This document shows positions 18,477-27,485 of a stretch of 64,000 nucleotides of DNA, piece after piece. This DNA is from Acerihabitans sp015654925. Its GTDB lineage: Bacteria; Pseudomonadota; Gammaproteobacteria; Enterobacterales; Enterobacteriaceae. The stretch covers positions 4,836,001 through 4,900,000 of the forward strand of contig NZ_CP178732.1 in NCBI RefSeq assembly GCF_047324175.1, in the 5' to 3' direction. Numbering within the stretch: position 1 is the stretch's first letter; every line of letters begins with the position of its first letter. The notes beneath the pieces were generated by a model. That model saw nothing but the letters and a program-made list of their open reading frames with translations, did not search any database and was not told the origin of the DNA. The translations under genes were made by a program, and so were the position numbers.

Positions 18477-18589
18477 TCTATCTTTTCCTTATGTGCTTGT
18501 AGTTTGTAACAAGAACCATGTGGTTCTAAAATTAACGATGTAAAAAAAAAATGCGTTCAGTACTTTTCAATTGTACACAATCACCCGGC

Positions 18590-19534
18590 CTATGCACTAA
18601 CAACCTGTAATACCTTATCTAAGGCTGCGCGAGGCTCTTCACTATCAAGCCAATGCACCGATGGCCAACCCCGCAACCATGTCATCTGCCGCTTGGCCAA
18701 CTGGCGGGTAGCGCAAATCCCGCGGAAAACCATTTCATCGTAATCGATTTCGCCGGACAAATAGGACCACATCTGGCGATATCCAACACAACGGATGGAC
18801 GGGAGATCCTTGTGTAAATCCCCCCGCTGGAAAAGCGCCCTGGCTTCCTCTTCGAAACCGGCCGCCAGCATCTGGTGAAAACGGTGTTCGATACGCTGGT
18901 GCAGCAATTCGCGGCTGGGTGGCGCAATCGCAAACTGATGAACCCGGTAAGGTAAGACTTCGCCAGCCGTTTTTGTCAGTTCCGTAAGAGTTTTACCTGA
19001 AACGAAAAAAACTTCCAGTGCTCTGGACAGTCTCTGGGGATCATTAGGATGAATACGTGCCGCCGCTACCGGATCTATTATTTGCAATCGCCGGTGCATC
19101 GCCTCCCATCCAGAGATACCCGCTTCCTGCGCGATACGCTCACGTACTTCAGGATTTGCCGGGGGCAAGGGGGATAATCCCTCCAGCAACGCCTTGAAAT
19201 AGAGCATCGTACCGCCTACCAGTAACGGCATACGCCCGGATGCGGTGATTTCTGCCATCGCCGCCAGCGCATCTCGGCTAAAATCCGCTGCCGAATAGGC
19301 TTGTGCCGGGTCCTTGATATCAATCAGCCGATGCGGCGCCAGCGCCAGTTCGTCCGGTGCCGGTTTGGCGGTGCCTATATCCATGCCACGATAAACCAGC
19401 GCCGAGTCGACGCTTACGATCTCCACCGGCAAATACCGGCGCAACGCCATGGCCAACGCGGTTTTACCGGAGGCGGTGGGCCCCATCACAAAAAGGGCCG
19501 GCGGACGATCGGGTCTTTGCTGGATTTCAGTCAT
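18590..19534 (-). CDS. miaA: tRNA dimethylallyltransferase MiaA
   Basis: 314 residues. It transfers dimethylallyl from DMAPP to N6 of A37 in tRNAs reading UNN codons. It has the P-loop GPTASGKTALA (about 18-28), the catalytic-site segment SVDSALVYRGMDIGTAKP, and later GTMLYFKALLEGLSPLP and SIRCVGYRQMW. The start overlaps the end of mutL by 8 bp, indicating translational coupling. Confidence 0.97.
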   Translation of the reverse strand: MTEIQQRPDRPPALFVMGPTASGKTALAMALRRYLPVEIVSVDSALVYRGMDIGTAKPAPDELALAPHRLIDIKDPAQAYSAADFSRDALAAMAEITASGRMPLLVGGTMLYFKALLEGLSPLPPANPEVRERIAQEAGISGWEAMHRRLQIIDPVAAARIHPNDPQRLSRALEVFFVSGKTLTELTKTAGEVLPYRVHQFAIAPPSRELLHQRIEHRFHQMLAAGFEEEARALFQRGDLHKDLPSIRCVGYRQMWSYLSGEIDYDEMVFRGICATRQLAKRQMTWLRGWPSVHWLDSEEPRAALDKVLQVVSA

Positions 19535-21443
19535 GTTTCAGGGCCTCGATGGCGGCCTCAAGATCAAGCAGTACCAATAGCTCCCCGGGAGGATTTTTCA
19601 CCCACTGCGGACAGAGCCGCTCTACCTCGGCGAGTAATTGTATTGCCTGGGAAAGGCTCCAGTCCCGCTGCTCCGTGTTTAACCGGCGGGCAATCCAGTC
19701 AGCGACGCTGGCAGAGGTAACATCTTCAATTCCCGACAGATAGCCTAACAGGTCGGGAATCAAGTTTTGTAAATTTTGTTGGCGTAATGGTAAAGGTACG
19801 CCATTTATCGTGGCCTGGTGTTGGCTCACTTGCAGTTGAATGCCCATTTCGCTCAATATTGCTTCATGCCGGCGGTAAGCCTGCGCCTCCGGCTCTTTTA
19901 ATACCATCCGCAGCGGGATAAGCAGCGGCTGCGCCCGCAGGGCCTCGCCGTCCGGCGTCAGCTGCCGGCGTTTGAGGCAGCGCTCCGCCACCGGCAATGA
20001 TATCAGCGCCAGCCGCTGGCGAAACTCCACCAGCGCATAACAGGGGGGATAAATGGTTAATACCCGGCCAAAGCTCTGCGCATCGTCGGACTGCCCCTGC
20101 ACGGGCGCCGCCGGGCGGGCGGCGGCGACTCGTTGCGATGCGCCGGCCGGCGCGCCGGGTTGAACCAGGCGGCGATATAATTCGCCCTCCTTTTTTTGAT
20201 AGCCGCTCCCCGGCGGATAAAGCGCCGCCGGCTCGCGCGCCTTGGCGCGCTGGATTTCGCCGCCTGCTGCGGACGCAACGCGCCCGCCGGCGGGAAACAT
20301 CGGCGCGGGGGCCTGGGCCGGTAATGCCGCGGAAGGCGGGGGCGACACGGCGCCGGAGAAATAATTTTTCCCTGACGCCGCACGGTTTTCCGGCGACCAA
20401 TGAACCGCAGGGGCCGGTTCATCGGCCAGCGGCAGCACCGGGTCGGCGCTTTGTTGCAGCACCGAGATAATCGCCTGATAAATAAAATCATGCACCAAAC
20501 GCGCCTGGTGGAAACGCACTTCGTGTTTGGCCGGGTGCACATTCACGTCAACCTGGTGGGGGTCGACGTCAAGATACAGCACAAACGCCGGCTGCTGGCC
20601 CTGGGTCAATTGTTCCTGGTAAGCCTGGCGGATGGCGTGATTAATCAGCTTATCGCGCATCATGCGCTGGTTGACATAACAGTACTGCATTTCCGGCAGC
20701 TCTCCGCCGGCGCGGGGGTCCGCCACCCAGCCGCGAATGGTGAGATCGCCATGATTCCACGAGACCGCCAGCGCCCGCTGCACAAACGCCGGGCCGCATA
20801 AGCCGCCCAAACGCCGCAGATGCTGGGATTCCTCGCTGACCGCGCGGTACTGGCGCACGGGTTTACCGTTGTGCTGCAGGGTAAAAGTCACATCGAACCG
20901 GGCCAGCGCAATGCGCTTCACCACCTCGTCGATGTGCGCAAACTCGGTTTTTTCGGTGCGCATAAACTTACGCCGCGCCGGCGTATTATAAAACAGGTCC
21001 AGCACCTCCACCGTCGACCCCACAGGGTGCGCAGCCGGTTTTATGGTGACGGTCATATCCCGCCCTTCCGCATAAGCCTGCCAGGCTTCGCTTTGCGCTT
21101 CGGTGCGGGAGGTGAGGGTCAGACGCGAAACCGAACTGATACTGGCCAGCGCTTCGCCGCGAAAGCCGAGGCTTACGATCGCCTCCAGATCGTCAAGGGT
21201 CACGATCTTGCTGGTGGCGTGGCGGGCCAGCGCCAGGGCCAGTTCGTCTTTTCCGATGCCGCAGCCGTTATCGCGGATACGGATAAGCCTGGAGCCGGCC
21301 TTTTCAATATCGATATCGATGCGGGTGGCCCCGGCATCCAGGCTGTTTTCCACCAGTTCCTTGACCACGGACGCTGGCCGCTCGACGACCTCGCCGGCGG
21401 CGATTTGGTTGGCAAGCTGTGGCGGCAGGACCTGAATAGGCAT
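19527..21443 (-). CDS. mutL: DNA mismatch repair protein MutL
   Basis: 638 residues. The N-terminal GHKL ATPase (1-330) shows ENSLDAGATRIDID, RDNGCGI and GFRGEALASI. A Pro/Ala-rich linker spans about 345-445 and is followed by the C-terminal dimerisation domain (FGRVLTIYPPCYALVE). It lacks the DQHA endonuclease motif, as expected in organisms using MutH. It couples MutS recognition to MutH and UvrD. It sits between amiB and miaA, the enteric order. Confidence 0.97.
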   Translation of the reverse strand: MPIQVLPPQLANQIAAGEVVERPASVVKELVENSLDAGATRIDIDIEKAGSRLIRIRDNGCGIGKDELALALARHATSKIVTLDDLEAIVSLGFRGEALASISSVSRLTLTSRTEAQSEAWQAYAEGRDMTVTIKPAAHPVGSTVEVLDLFYNTPARRKFMRTEKTEFAHIDEVVKRIALARFDVTFTLQHNGKPVRQYRAVSEESQHLRRLGGLCGPAFVQRALAVSWNHGDLTIRGWVADPRAGGELPEMQYCYVNQRMMRDKLINHAIRQAYQEQLTQGQQPAFVLYLDVDPHQVDVNVHPAKHEVRFHQARLVHDFIYQAIISVLQQSADPVLPLADEPAPAVHWSPENRAASGKNYFSGAVSPPPSAALPAQAPAPMFPAGGRVASAAGGEIQRAKAREPAALYPPGSGYQKKEGELYRRLVQPGAPAGASQRVAAARPAAPVQGQSDDAQSFGRVLTIYPPCYALVEFRQRLALISLPVAERCLKRRQLTPDGEALRAQPLLIPLRMVLKEPEAQAYRRHEAILSEMGIQLQVSQHQATINGVPLPLRQQNLQNLIPDLLGYLSGIEDVTSASVADWIARRLNTEQRDWSLSQAIQLLAEVERLCPQWVKNPPGELLVLLDLEAAIEALKHD

Positions 21444-21463
21444 GGCGGCGTATGTCCTCTGTA

Positions 21464-23149
21464 TTATGCGGGTGGAATAATCAACGTTTGGCCCAACATC
21501 ACGTTATCGGATTTAAGCTTATTAACCCGCTTTAGGGTATCACTTCGCACCCCGTATTGGGCGGCGATCCCGGTCAAAGAATCCCCCGCCTTTACTTTAT
21601 GCTTGCGCACATGGCCAGCCTGCGATTGCTGCGGCACCGAACCCGCCGGGATTTTCAGCCGCTGGCCGACCCAGACGACGTCGCGTTTTAATTTATTCAG
21701 TTCGCGCAGCGCGGCCATGCTTACGCCGTAACGGGCGGCGATCCCGGACAGCGTTTCACCACGCGCGACCACATGGCGCGTCACCGGCCCCGAGGCAGGC
21801 ACCACCCCGGCGGTAACCTGCGACACCGCCTGCGTCCCGCTGGCGCCGGCATCCACCGCCGAACTGACGCCCTGCGGCCGGTTTTCCATCGTCGGGCTAT
21901 TTTGCTGCGGATGCGACGAAAAGTAGGCGCGCAAACCCAGGTAAATTGCCTTGGCGATTTTATCCTGGTAATCGCCGCTGCCCAACAGCCGCTCTTCGGT
22001 GGTATTACTGATAAAGCCGGTTTCCACCAGCAGCGACGGGATATCCGGCGAACGCAATACGCCCAGGCTTGCATGTTCTGGCCGGGCTTTATGCAACGAA
22101 CCCACGGTGCGCAGTTGGCGCAGCACCCGCGTGGCGACGTCGTACCCCACCCGCTGCGAATGGCCAAACTGCAAATCCAGCACCGCCTGGCTGAGATACG
22201 GATCGGCGGCGCTATTGGCCAGCAGATCCCCGGCACCGCCCAGCAGCTCGGACTGCTTCTCATGCTGTTCCAGCCAGTTACCCATTTCACTATTGGCGCG
22301 CCGGTTGGACAATACCCAGACCGACGCGCCGGAGGCGCTGCGGTTAGGCGCGGCGTCGGCGTGGATGGAGACCAAGACGTTGGCGCCCTGTTTGCGCGCC
22401 ACGTCGGAGCGGCCCATTACCGAAATAAAATAATCGCCGTCGCGGGTCAGCGCCGGACGGAACATCGGGTCCGCATCCAGCAGCGCTTTCAATTTGCGCG
22501 CGATGGAAATGGTGACATTTTTTTCTTTCAGGCCGTTCGGCCCGATGGCGCCGGGGTCCTGCCCCCCATGGCCGGCATCAATGGCCACCACCACGCGATC
22601 GTTTTGGGCCACCTGCCGGCGCGGGCCGCGCGCGACCGGAGCCGCCGCCGGGTTTCGGTCGGCGACCAGCGCGCCGCCGGACGGCGCCCCATCGCCCGCT
22701 GACGCTGCACCGGCGCGGGTCACGCGACGGTTGGGCGCAGGGACGACGCGTGCCGGCTCAGCCGGCGCGGTCAGGGTGAACACCACGGCGTAGCGCCCGT
22801 TATCCTGCGAGACGGCGGCCTGCACCCGGGATTTGCGCGTCAGTTCGAACACCAGGCGCACGCTCTGGGCATCGGTGGGCTGGCTGCTGCGAATGCGCCT
22901 GATAATATTCTGGCCGTTAAAATCCAGCGGCAGGCCCTGGGCGGCATTGCTCTGGCGGATATCCACCACCACCCGGTCCGGGTTGCGCAAGGAAAAAAAA
23001 GCGTATACCGGCTGTTGGCCAAAACCCAGCGTCACGGTCGACCGCTCCGCGCCGTTGGTCACATTGACATCGGTTAAATTTGCCGCGCCGACCTGCCCTA
23101 CCAGACAACATACAACGATTGCCAAAACCATCCTGATCTTCAGCATCAT
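21464..23149 (-). CDS. amiB: N-acetylmuramoyl-L-alanine amidase AmiB with two LysM domains
   Basis: 561 residues, exported. Signal peptide (to about 23), AMIN domain (about 25-125), variable linker, and a zinc amidase_3 domain with IDAGHGGQDPGAIG (about 191) plus the later HADA and ETGFISN motifs. Two C-terminal LysM modules follow (VARGETLSGIAARYGVS; KVKAGDSLTGIAAQYGV). E. coli AmiB (445 residues) is shorter at the C-terminus. It cleaves peptide stems from peptidoglycan at the septum, activated by EnvC. Its first 4 bp overlap tsaE. Confidence 0.95.
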   Translation of the reverse strand: MMLKIRMVLAIVVCCLVGQVGAANLTDVNVTNGAERSTVTLGFGQQPVYAFFSLRNPDRVVVDIRQSNAAQGLPLDFNGQNIIRRIRSSQPTDAQSVRLVFELTRKSRVQAAVSQDNGRYAVVFTLTAPAEPARVVPAPNRRVTRAGAASAGDGAPSGGALVADRNPAAAPVARGPRRQVAQNDRVVVAIDAGHGGQDPGAIGPNGLKEKNVTISIARKLKALLDADPMFRPALTRDGDYFISVMGRSDVARKQGANVLVSIHADAAPNRSASGASVWVLSNRRANSEMGNWLEQHEKQSELLGGAGDLLANSAADPYLSQAVLDLQFGHSQRVGYDVATRVLRQLRTVGSLHKARPEHASLGVLRSPDIPSLLVETGFISNTTEERLLGSGDYQDKIAKAIYLGLRAYFSSHPQQNSPTMENRPQGVSSAVDAGASGTQAVSQVTAGVVPASGPVTRHVVARGETLSGIAARYGVSMAALRELNKLKRDVVWVGQRLKIPAGSVPQQSQAGHVRKHKVKAGDSLTGIAAQYGVRSDTLKRVNKLKSDNVMLGQTLIIPPA

Positions 23150-23625
23150 GTATTGATTTCCCGCCGTGATGCCAGCTGCGCCAGAATGGCCGCGCCGCGA
23201 TCGGATCGGGATTCGAACGTCGCCTGCCGGGCGGACGGCGTATAATCGAGCGTTAGAGCGATATCGGCATCAGGCAAAATGCCCTGCCCCTGCTGCGGCC
23301 ACTCCACCAGGCACACCGCGTCCCGATCGAAATAATCGCGCACGCCCATGAATTCAAGCTCTTCGGCATCCACCAGGCGGTAAAGATCAAAATGATAGAC
23401 CGTCCTTGGCGTCAATTCATAGGGTTCCACCAGGGTATAGGTCGGACTTTTCACATTGCCCTGGTAGCCGAGGGCGCGTAAAAAACCGCGGCAAAACGTC
23501 GTCTTGCCGGCGCCTAAATCACCATAAAGATAAATCACACAGGATTGTTGGCAGACGGCGGCCAGTGCCGCGCCCAAGGCTATGGTTGCCGTTTCGTCCG
23601 GCAAAGGTAATACGCTTTTTTCCAT
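23146..23625 (-). CDS. tsaE: TsaE, ATPase for tRNA threonylcarbamoyladenosine (t6A37)
   Basis: 159 residues. P-loop YLYGDLGAGKTTFCRGFLR (about 33-51), Thr/Ser motif VKSPTYTLVEPY, then FDLYRLVDAEELEFMG and CLVEWPQQG. It works with TsaB, TsaC and TsaD in t6A37 synthesis. It starts 9 bp after nnr ends and overlaps amiB by 4 bp, so nnr, tsaE and amiB are probably one transcript. Confidence 0.96.
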   Translation of the reverse strand: MEKSVLPLPDETATIALGAALAAVCQQSCVIYLYGDLGAGKTTFCRGFLRALGYQGNVKSPTYTLVEPYELTPRTVYHFDLYRLVDAEELEFMGVRDYFDRDAVCLVEWPQQGQGILPDADIALTLDYTPSARQATFESRSDRGAAILAQLASRREINT

Positions 23626-23634
23626 GTCTGATTT

Positions 23635-25149
23635 CTATGCGATTAATTCAGGATTAACAAATTGATATAACGCGGGCAGCAAATCCGTGGCCACCATGCC
23701 CCGCGTTCCTTTTTCCGCCGCCAGCCAATCGGCGGCAGCGCCGTGTATGACGCAGCCAGCGCAGGCCGCGTCGTACAGCGACAGTTTTTGCGCCAGCAAA
23801 CCGCCGATAATGCCCGACAGCAGATCGCCCATGCCGCCCGACGCCATGCCCGCGTTCCCCACGTCGGCCACGGCCATATGACCGTCGGCGTCGGCGCACA
23901 GCGTGCCGGCGCCTTTGAGCACCACCACGCCGCCATAGCGTTTGATGATATTTTTAGCGGCGAGTAAGCGGTCACTTTCAATCACCCCGGTTTTACTGTT
24001 CAGTAAGCGGGCGGCTTCCCCCGGATGAGGAGTAATGATGCGATTGTGACGTTTCTGGGGATTGATTGCCAGCAGGTTCAGCGCATCGGCATCCCATAAC
24101 ATAGGTTTAGTGCAATTTTCTGCGATACGCAGCGCATTTTTTCCCCAATCCGTTTGACCCAGGCCCGGACCAATGACAACGACATCCGCCCATTCCAGCC
24201 CCTGGCGCAGGGAATCATCGGTTAAAGGTTCGACCATCAGTTCCGGCCTGGCGGTGAGCAATGAGGCGATATTCTCCCCGCGGGTAAGCACCCGCACCAA
24301 GCCCGCCCCGGTGCGCAGCGCCGCCTCGCCGGTCATGCGAATGGCGCCCGACAGGCCCAGATCGCCGCCGATAATCAGCAGCCGGCCGTTATCGCCTTTA
24401 TGGGAACAGGGGTCGCGGGGCTGTAGCCAGCGGGTAAGCTGCGCGGCGGTGAATCTTTCCATTACCGGCGTTTGCTGTTGCAGCCACGGGCCGAGCCCCA
24501 AATCATCATAGTGCAACTGCCCGGTGACGCTGCGCGCCTTGCCGGTTACCAGTCCCGGTTTTAACGCAATAAAGGTCTGGGTATGCGCCGCGCGGATAGC
24601 GCTGCCGGCCACCGCTCCCGTTTCGGCATTCAGTCCCGAAGGGATATCCAGCGCCAGCACCGGCGCCGCATGGGCATTGGCCGCTTCAATCAGCGCGCTG
24701 AATGATTCCCTGGGCGCACCTTTCAGGCCGGTGCCCAGTAACCCGTCGACGATCACATCGACCTGCTGCGGCCATGGCGTATCGGCGTCCTGGATGGTAC
24801 CGCCGGCGTCAAGCCAGGCCTGGCGCGCCGATTGCGCCTGTTCCGGCAGCGGGCTGCGCCCCGGGCATTCGATCAAGGTCACCGTTTTGCCCCCCGCCGC
24901 GGCCAGGCGCGCCACCACATAGGCATCGCCGCCATTATTGCCCTGGCCGGCCAGGATCACGTAATGGCGGGCAAAAGGGTAAAGCCAGCAAAGCGTGCGA
25001 AAGGCGCCGGCGCCGGCACGCTCCATAAGTTGGTACAGGGATACCCCCGCCAGCGCCGCGGCCTGGCCCTCCCAGCCCCGCAGCCACTCCGCGCCGTAGA
25101 CGGAGTGTGGTAAACTTATCCGGTCTGTATTCTTGTTACGGTTCGCCAT
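23635..25149 (-). CDS. nnr: Bifunctional NAD(P)H-hydrate repair enzyme Nnr
   Basis: 504 residues from ATG 25149. The N-terminal YjeF_N epimerase domain (about 10-215) has GQGNNGGDAYVVARL. The C-terminal ADP-dependent dehydratase (about 225-500) has KGDNGRLLIIGGDLGLSGA and NAGMASGGMGDLLSG. Together they repair damaged NAD(P)H hydrates. The chosen start is MANRNK, preceded by AAAAGGG at suitable spacing; an ATG 39 bp upstream lies within queG. Its start codon shares two bases with the divergent queG start. Confidence 0.93.
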   Translation of the reverse strand: MANRNKNTDRISLPHSVYGAEWLRGWEGQAAALAGVSLYQLMERAGAGAFRTLCWLYPFARHYVILAGQGNNGGDAYVVARLAAAGGKTVTLIECPGRSPLPEQAQSARQAWLDAGGTIQDADTPWPQQVDVIVDGLLGTGLKGAPRESFSALIEAANAHAAPVLALDIPSGLNAETGAVAGSAIRAAHTQTFIALKPGLVTGKARSVTGQLHYDDLGLGPWLQQQTPVMERFTAAQLTRWLQPRDPCSHKGDNGRLLIIGGDLGLSGAIRMTGEAALRTGAGLVRVLTRGENIASLLTARPELMVEPLTDDSLRQGLEWADVVVIGPGLGQTDWGKNALRIAENCTKPMLWDADALNLLAINPQKRHNRIITPHPGEAARLLNSKTGVIESDRLLAAKNIIKRYGGVVVLKGAGTLCADADGHMAVADVGNAGMASGGMGDLLSGIIGGLLAQKLSLYDAACAGCVIHGAAADWLAAEKGTRGMVATDLLPALYQFVNPELIA

Positions 25150-26287
25150 GTCATACCCTTTTGATTTGATAGAATTAGCCCGGCTCATTAAGCAATGGGG
25201 GCGGGAGCTGGGTTTTCAACAAGTCGGCATCTGCGATACCGATCTTTCCGCGCATGAACCCGCCCTGCAAGCCTGGCTGGACAAACAGTATCATGGCGAT
25301 ATGGACTGGATGTCCCGTCACGGGATGCTGCGCGCCCGTCCGCAGGAGTTATTACCCGGTACGCTTAGGGTCATAAGCGCCAGGATGAATTATTTGCCCG
25401 CCAACGCCGCTTTCGCCAGCACGCTGAAAAATCCCCGTCTGGGTTATGTTAGTCGTTATGCGCTGGGACGCGACTATCACAAGGTATTACGTCGCCGTCT
25501 TAAGCTGTTGGGCAACAAAATCCAGGATTGGTGCCACGAAGCGCATTTTCGGCCGTTCGTCGATTCCGCCCCGATTATGGAACGCCAACTGGCGGCGAAG
25601 GCCGGGATCGGCTGGGTAGGTAAACACTCACTTATTTTAAATCGCGAAGCGGGTTCCTGGTTTTTCCTGGGCGAATTGCTGATCAATTTGCCGCTGCCGG
25701 TAGACCAGCCGCAGCCGGAGGAGTGCGGGCGCTGCGTCGCCTGTATGACCACCTGCCCCACCGGGGCCATAGTGGCGCCTTATACGGTGGATGCGCGCCG
25801 TTGTATCTCTTATCTTACCATCGAGCTGGAGGGCGAAATTCCCGAGGCGCTGCGGCCGCTGATTGGCAACCGTATCTACGGGTGCGATGACTGCCAGCTG
25901 ATTTGCCCGTGGAATCGTTTTTCCCAATTAACCGGCGAACAGGATTTCAGCCCGCGGGCCGCGCTGCATGCGCCGGAATTGATTACGCTGTTCGGCTGGA
26001 GCGAAGCGCGGTTTTTGCAAATGACCGAAGGATCGGCCATACGGCGTATCGGCCATTTGCGCTGGCTGCGCAATGTGGCGGTGGCCCTGGGCAACGCGCC
26101 TTATGAAGATAATATCGTGCTTAGCCTGCGATCGCGCCTGGGGGAAAACCCGCTGCTGGACGTGCATGTCGCCTGGGCGCTTGCGCAGCAAGAGCAGCGG
26201 CGTAAGTCATTGGCGATAAGCGTCCAGTCCCCGCAGCACAAGCGGCTGGTAAGATCGATTGAGAAAGGATTGTTACGTGATGCGTAG
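25148..26287 (+). CDS. queG: Epoxyqueuosine reductase QueG
   Basis: 379 residues, identical in length to E. coli QueG when started at ATG 25148 (MSYPFDLIELARLIKQWG). It reduces epoxyqueuosine to queuosine in tRNA using cobalamin and two 4Fe-4S clusters. Cluster motifs are CGRCVACMTTCPTGAI (about 198-213) and CDDCQLICPW (about 248-257). The active-site region FVDSAPIMERQLAAKAGIGW is also conserved. It is divergent from nnr with overlapping start codons. Confidence 0.95.
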   Translation: MSYPFDLIELARLIKQWGRELGFQQVGICDTDLSAHEPALQAWLDKQYHGDMDWMSRHGMLRARPQELLPGTLRVISARMNYLPANAAFASTLKNPRLGYVSRYALGRDYHKVLRRRLKLLGNKIQDWCHEAHFRPFVDSAPIMERQLAAKAGIGWVGKHSLILNREAGSWFFLGELLINLPLPVDQPQPEECGRCVACMTTCPTGAIVAPYTVDARRCISYLTIELEGEIPEALRPLIGNRIYGCDDCQLICPWNRFSQLTGEQDFSPRAALHAPELITLFGWSEARFLQMTEGSAIRRIGHLRWLRNVAVALGNAPYEDNIVLSLRSRLGENPLLDVHVAWALAQQEQRRKSLAISVQSPQHKRLVRSIEKGLLRDA

Positions 26288-26331
26288 CGGGGCCCAACCA
26301 AATATAGCATAACGATTTGAAACTTCCGCGC

Positions 26332-26501
26332 TGTGGATAAAAATAAAAAACCTTTGGCAATCAACTGTCACAAAAAAGACAAGAGGCAGCCACGACGTTT
26401 TTTAATAAATTTTTATTGCGTAATATCAATTGGTTATAAACATGACTTGATTTAAACAATGATTAGAGAAAAATATCATTACCGGGGCAAACTGTGGATA
26501 A
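26332..26501. promoter_or_regulatory. datA: datA-like DnaA-titration site (two DnaA boxes flanking an IHF site)
   Basis: Two copies of TGTGGATAA, the reverse complement of the ideal DnaA box TTATCCACA, lie at 26332-26340 and 26493-26501. Between them TATCAATTGGTTA (26424-26436) fits the IHF consensus WATCAANNNNTTR exactly. In E. coli the datA locus, where IHF and DnaA boxes promote hydrolysis of DnaA-ATP, is in the same queG to glyVXY interval. Position and layout therefore agree. Function here is inferred. The rest of the 302-bp queG-tRNA gap is AT-rich with no gene. Confidence 0.7.
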
Positions 26502-26589
26502 CTCTGTTTAAAACATTTCTGGCGGGCGCGCAGGGCAGGCAGGCCGCCACACGGAGAATGTATAATTTATTAACTCAATTGATTTGCAT

Positions 26590-26664
26590 TGGAGCGGGAA
26601 ACGAGGCTCGAACTCGCGACCCCAACCTTGGCAAGGTTGTGCTCTACCACTGAGCTATTCCCGC
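26590..26664 (-). tRNA. tRNA-Gly (anticodon GCC), copy 1
   Basis: Minus strand begins GCGGGAATAGCTCAGTGGTA, carries the anticodon loop with GCC within CCTTGCCAAGG, has T-loop GTTCGAG, and ends in TCCA with CCA encoded. All four stems close. Its 75 nt match the two copies to the right base for base. It corresponds to the enteric glyVXY cluster. Confidence 0.96.
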
Positions 26665-27000
26665 TTTAAAGATGGTTGACTTCCGTACTGCCACTACCGG
26701 CGCCGATGGCGCCAACACGCGAATCCACAGTGGGAATGGGTGAGGATTTTGCGTCCAACCCTTTGATTAAAAATGGCTTTTTACCAACCCAACTCCGGAA
26801 TGGACACTATTATGGACTGGTTCGCTTGCATGGGCAAGCGCTAAGCCAACTTTTTTGTCCCGCCGCGCAGTACGCGGGACATTTTCACTCATCGCCTTGG
26901 ATAAGGGTAAAATCGATGCGCCAAGCTACAAATAAAAAAGGGCCAAAAGGCCCTTTTTCAATGGGTCACGGCCAGGAAACAAAGAGCCATGACGCCTAAT
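26665..27000. other. 336-bp spacer splitting the tRNA-Gly cluster
   Basis: No convincing gene. It holds a possible hairpin CGCTTGCATGGGCAAGCG (about 26822-26840), another at about 26870-26883 (GTCCCGC/GCGGGAC) and a bidirectional terminator near its right end. The spacing between copies 2 and 3 is only 67 bp, so this longer spacer looks like an insertion or relic, though no terminal repeats were recognised. Confidence 0.4.
26935..26962. terminator. Bidirectional intrinsic terminator between tRNA-Gly copies
   Basis: AAAAAAGGGCC-AAAA-GGCCCTTTTT is a perfect stem with A/T tails on both sides. On the minus strand it would end the transcript carrying tRNA-Gly copies 3 and 2 before copy 1 is reached. 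Confidence 0.7.
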
Positions 27001-27075
27001 TGGAGCGGGAAACGAGGCTCGAACTCGCGACCCCAACCTTGGCAAGGTTGTGCTCTACCACTGAGCTATTCCCGC
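27001..27075 (-). tRNA. tRNA-Gly (anticodon GCC), copy 2
   Basis: 75 nt, identical to the copies at 26590 and 27143. Cloverleaf complete, GCC anticodon, CCA encoded. It is 67 bp downstream of copy 3 and probably co-transcribed with it. Confidence 0.96.
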
Positions 27076-27142
27076 TTTTTAGTATCTTGTCGCTTATGCC
27101 TGCCGAATCGTATTTCGGCCCGGCCTTGCCGTGCGGAACGTT

Positions 27143-27217
27143 TGGAGCGGGAAACGAGGCTCGAACTCGCGACCCCAACCTTGGCAAGGTTGTGCTCTAC
27201 CACTGAGCTATTCCCGC
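27143..27217 (-). tRNA. tRNA-Gly (anticodon GCC), copy 3 (promoter-proximal)
   Basis: 75 nt, identical to the other two copies. It is first in the minus-strand transcript. A TATAAG element about 50 bp upstream of its 5' end may be the -10 sequence. Confidence 0.96.
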
Positions 27218-27485
27218 GCTGTTTGTTCCGTATTGCTTTGTTGCACCGATTCTGGATCTTTACCCGCTTATACCAAGTAAGAAAGACCACGTAAGCAAGA
27301 CCAAGAATCCTGTGCATATTCCGCGATGCATACCACATAATTTTGCATCGGTACGGGGAGCGCATTATACGAGAAAACATTTCCGCTGCAAGCCCCCGGC
27401 GGGCAAAAACTTCCGCTTTTCGCTCAACTGCCGATAAAAACACCAATGTGGCGTCTTTCACGGCGGCGGGCGCCGCATCGGCGGC

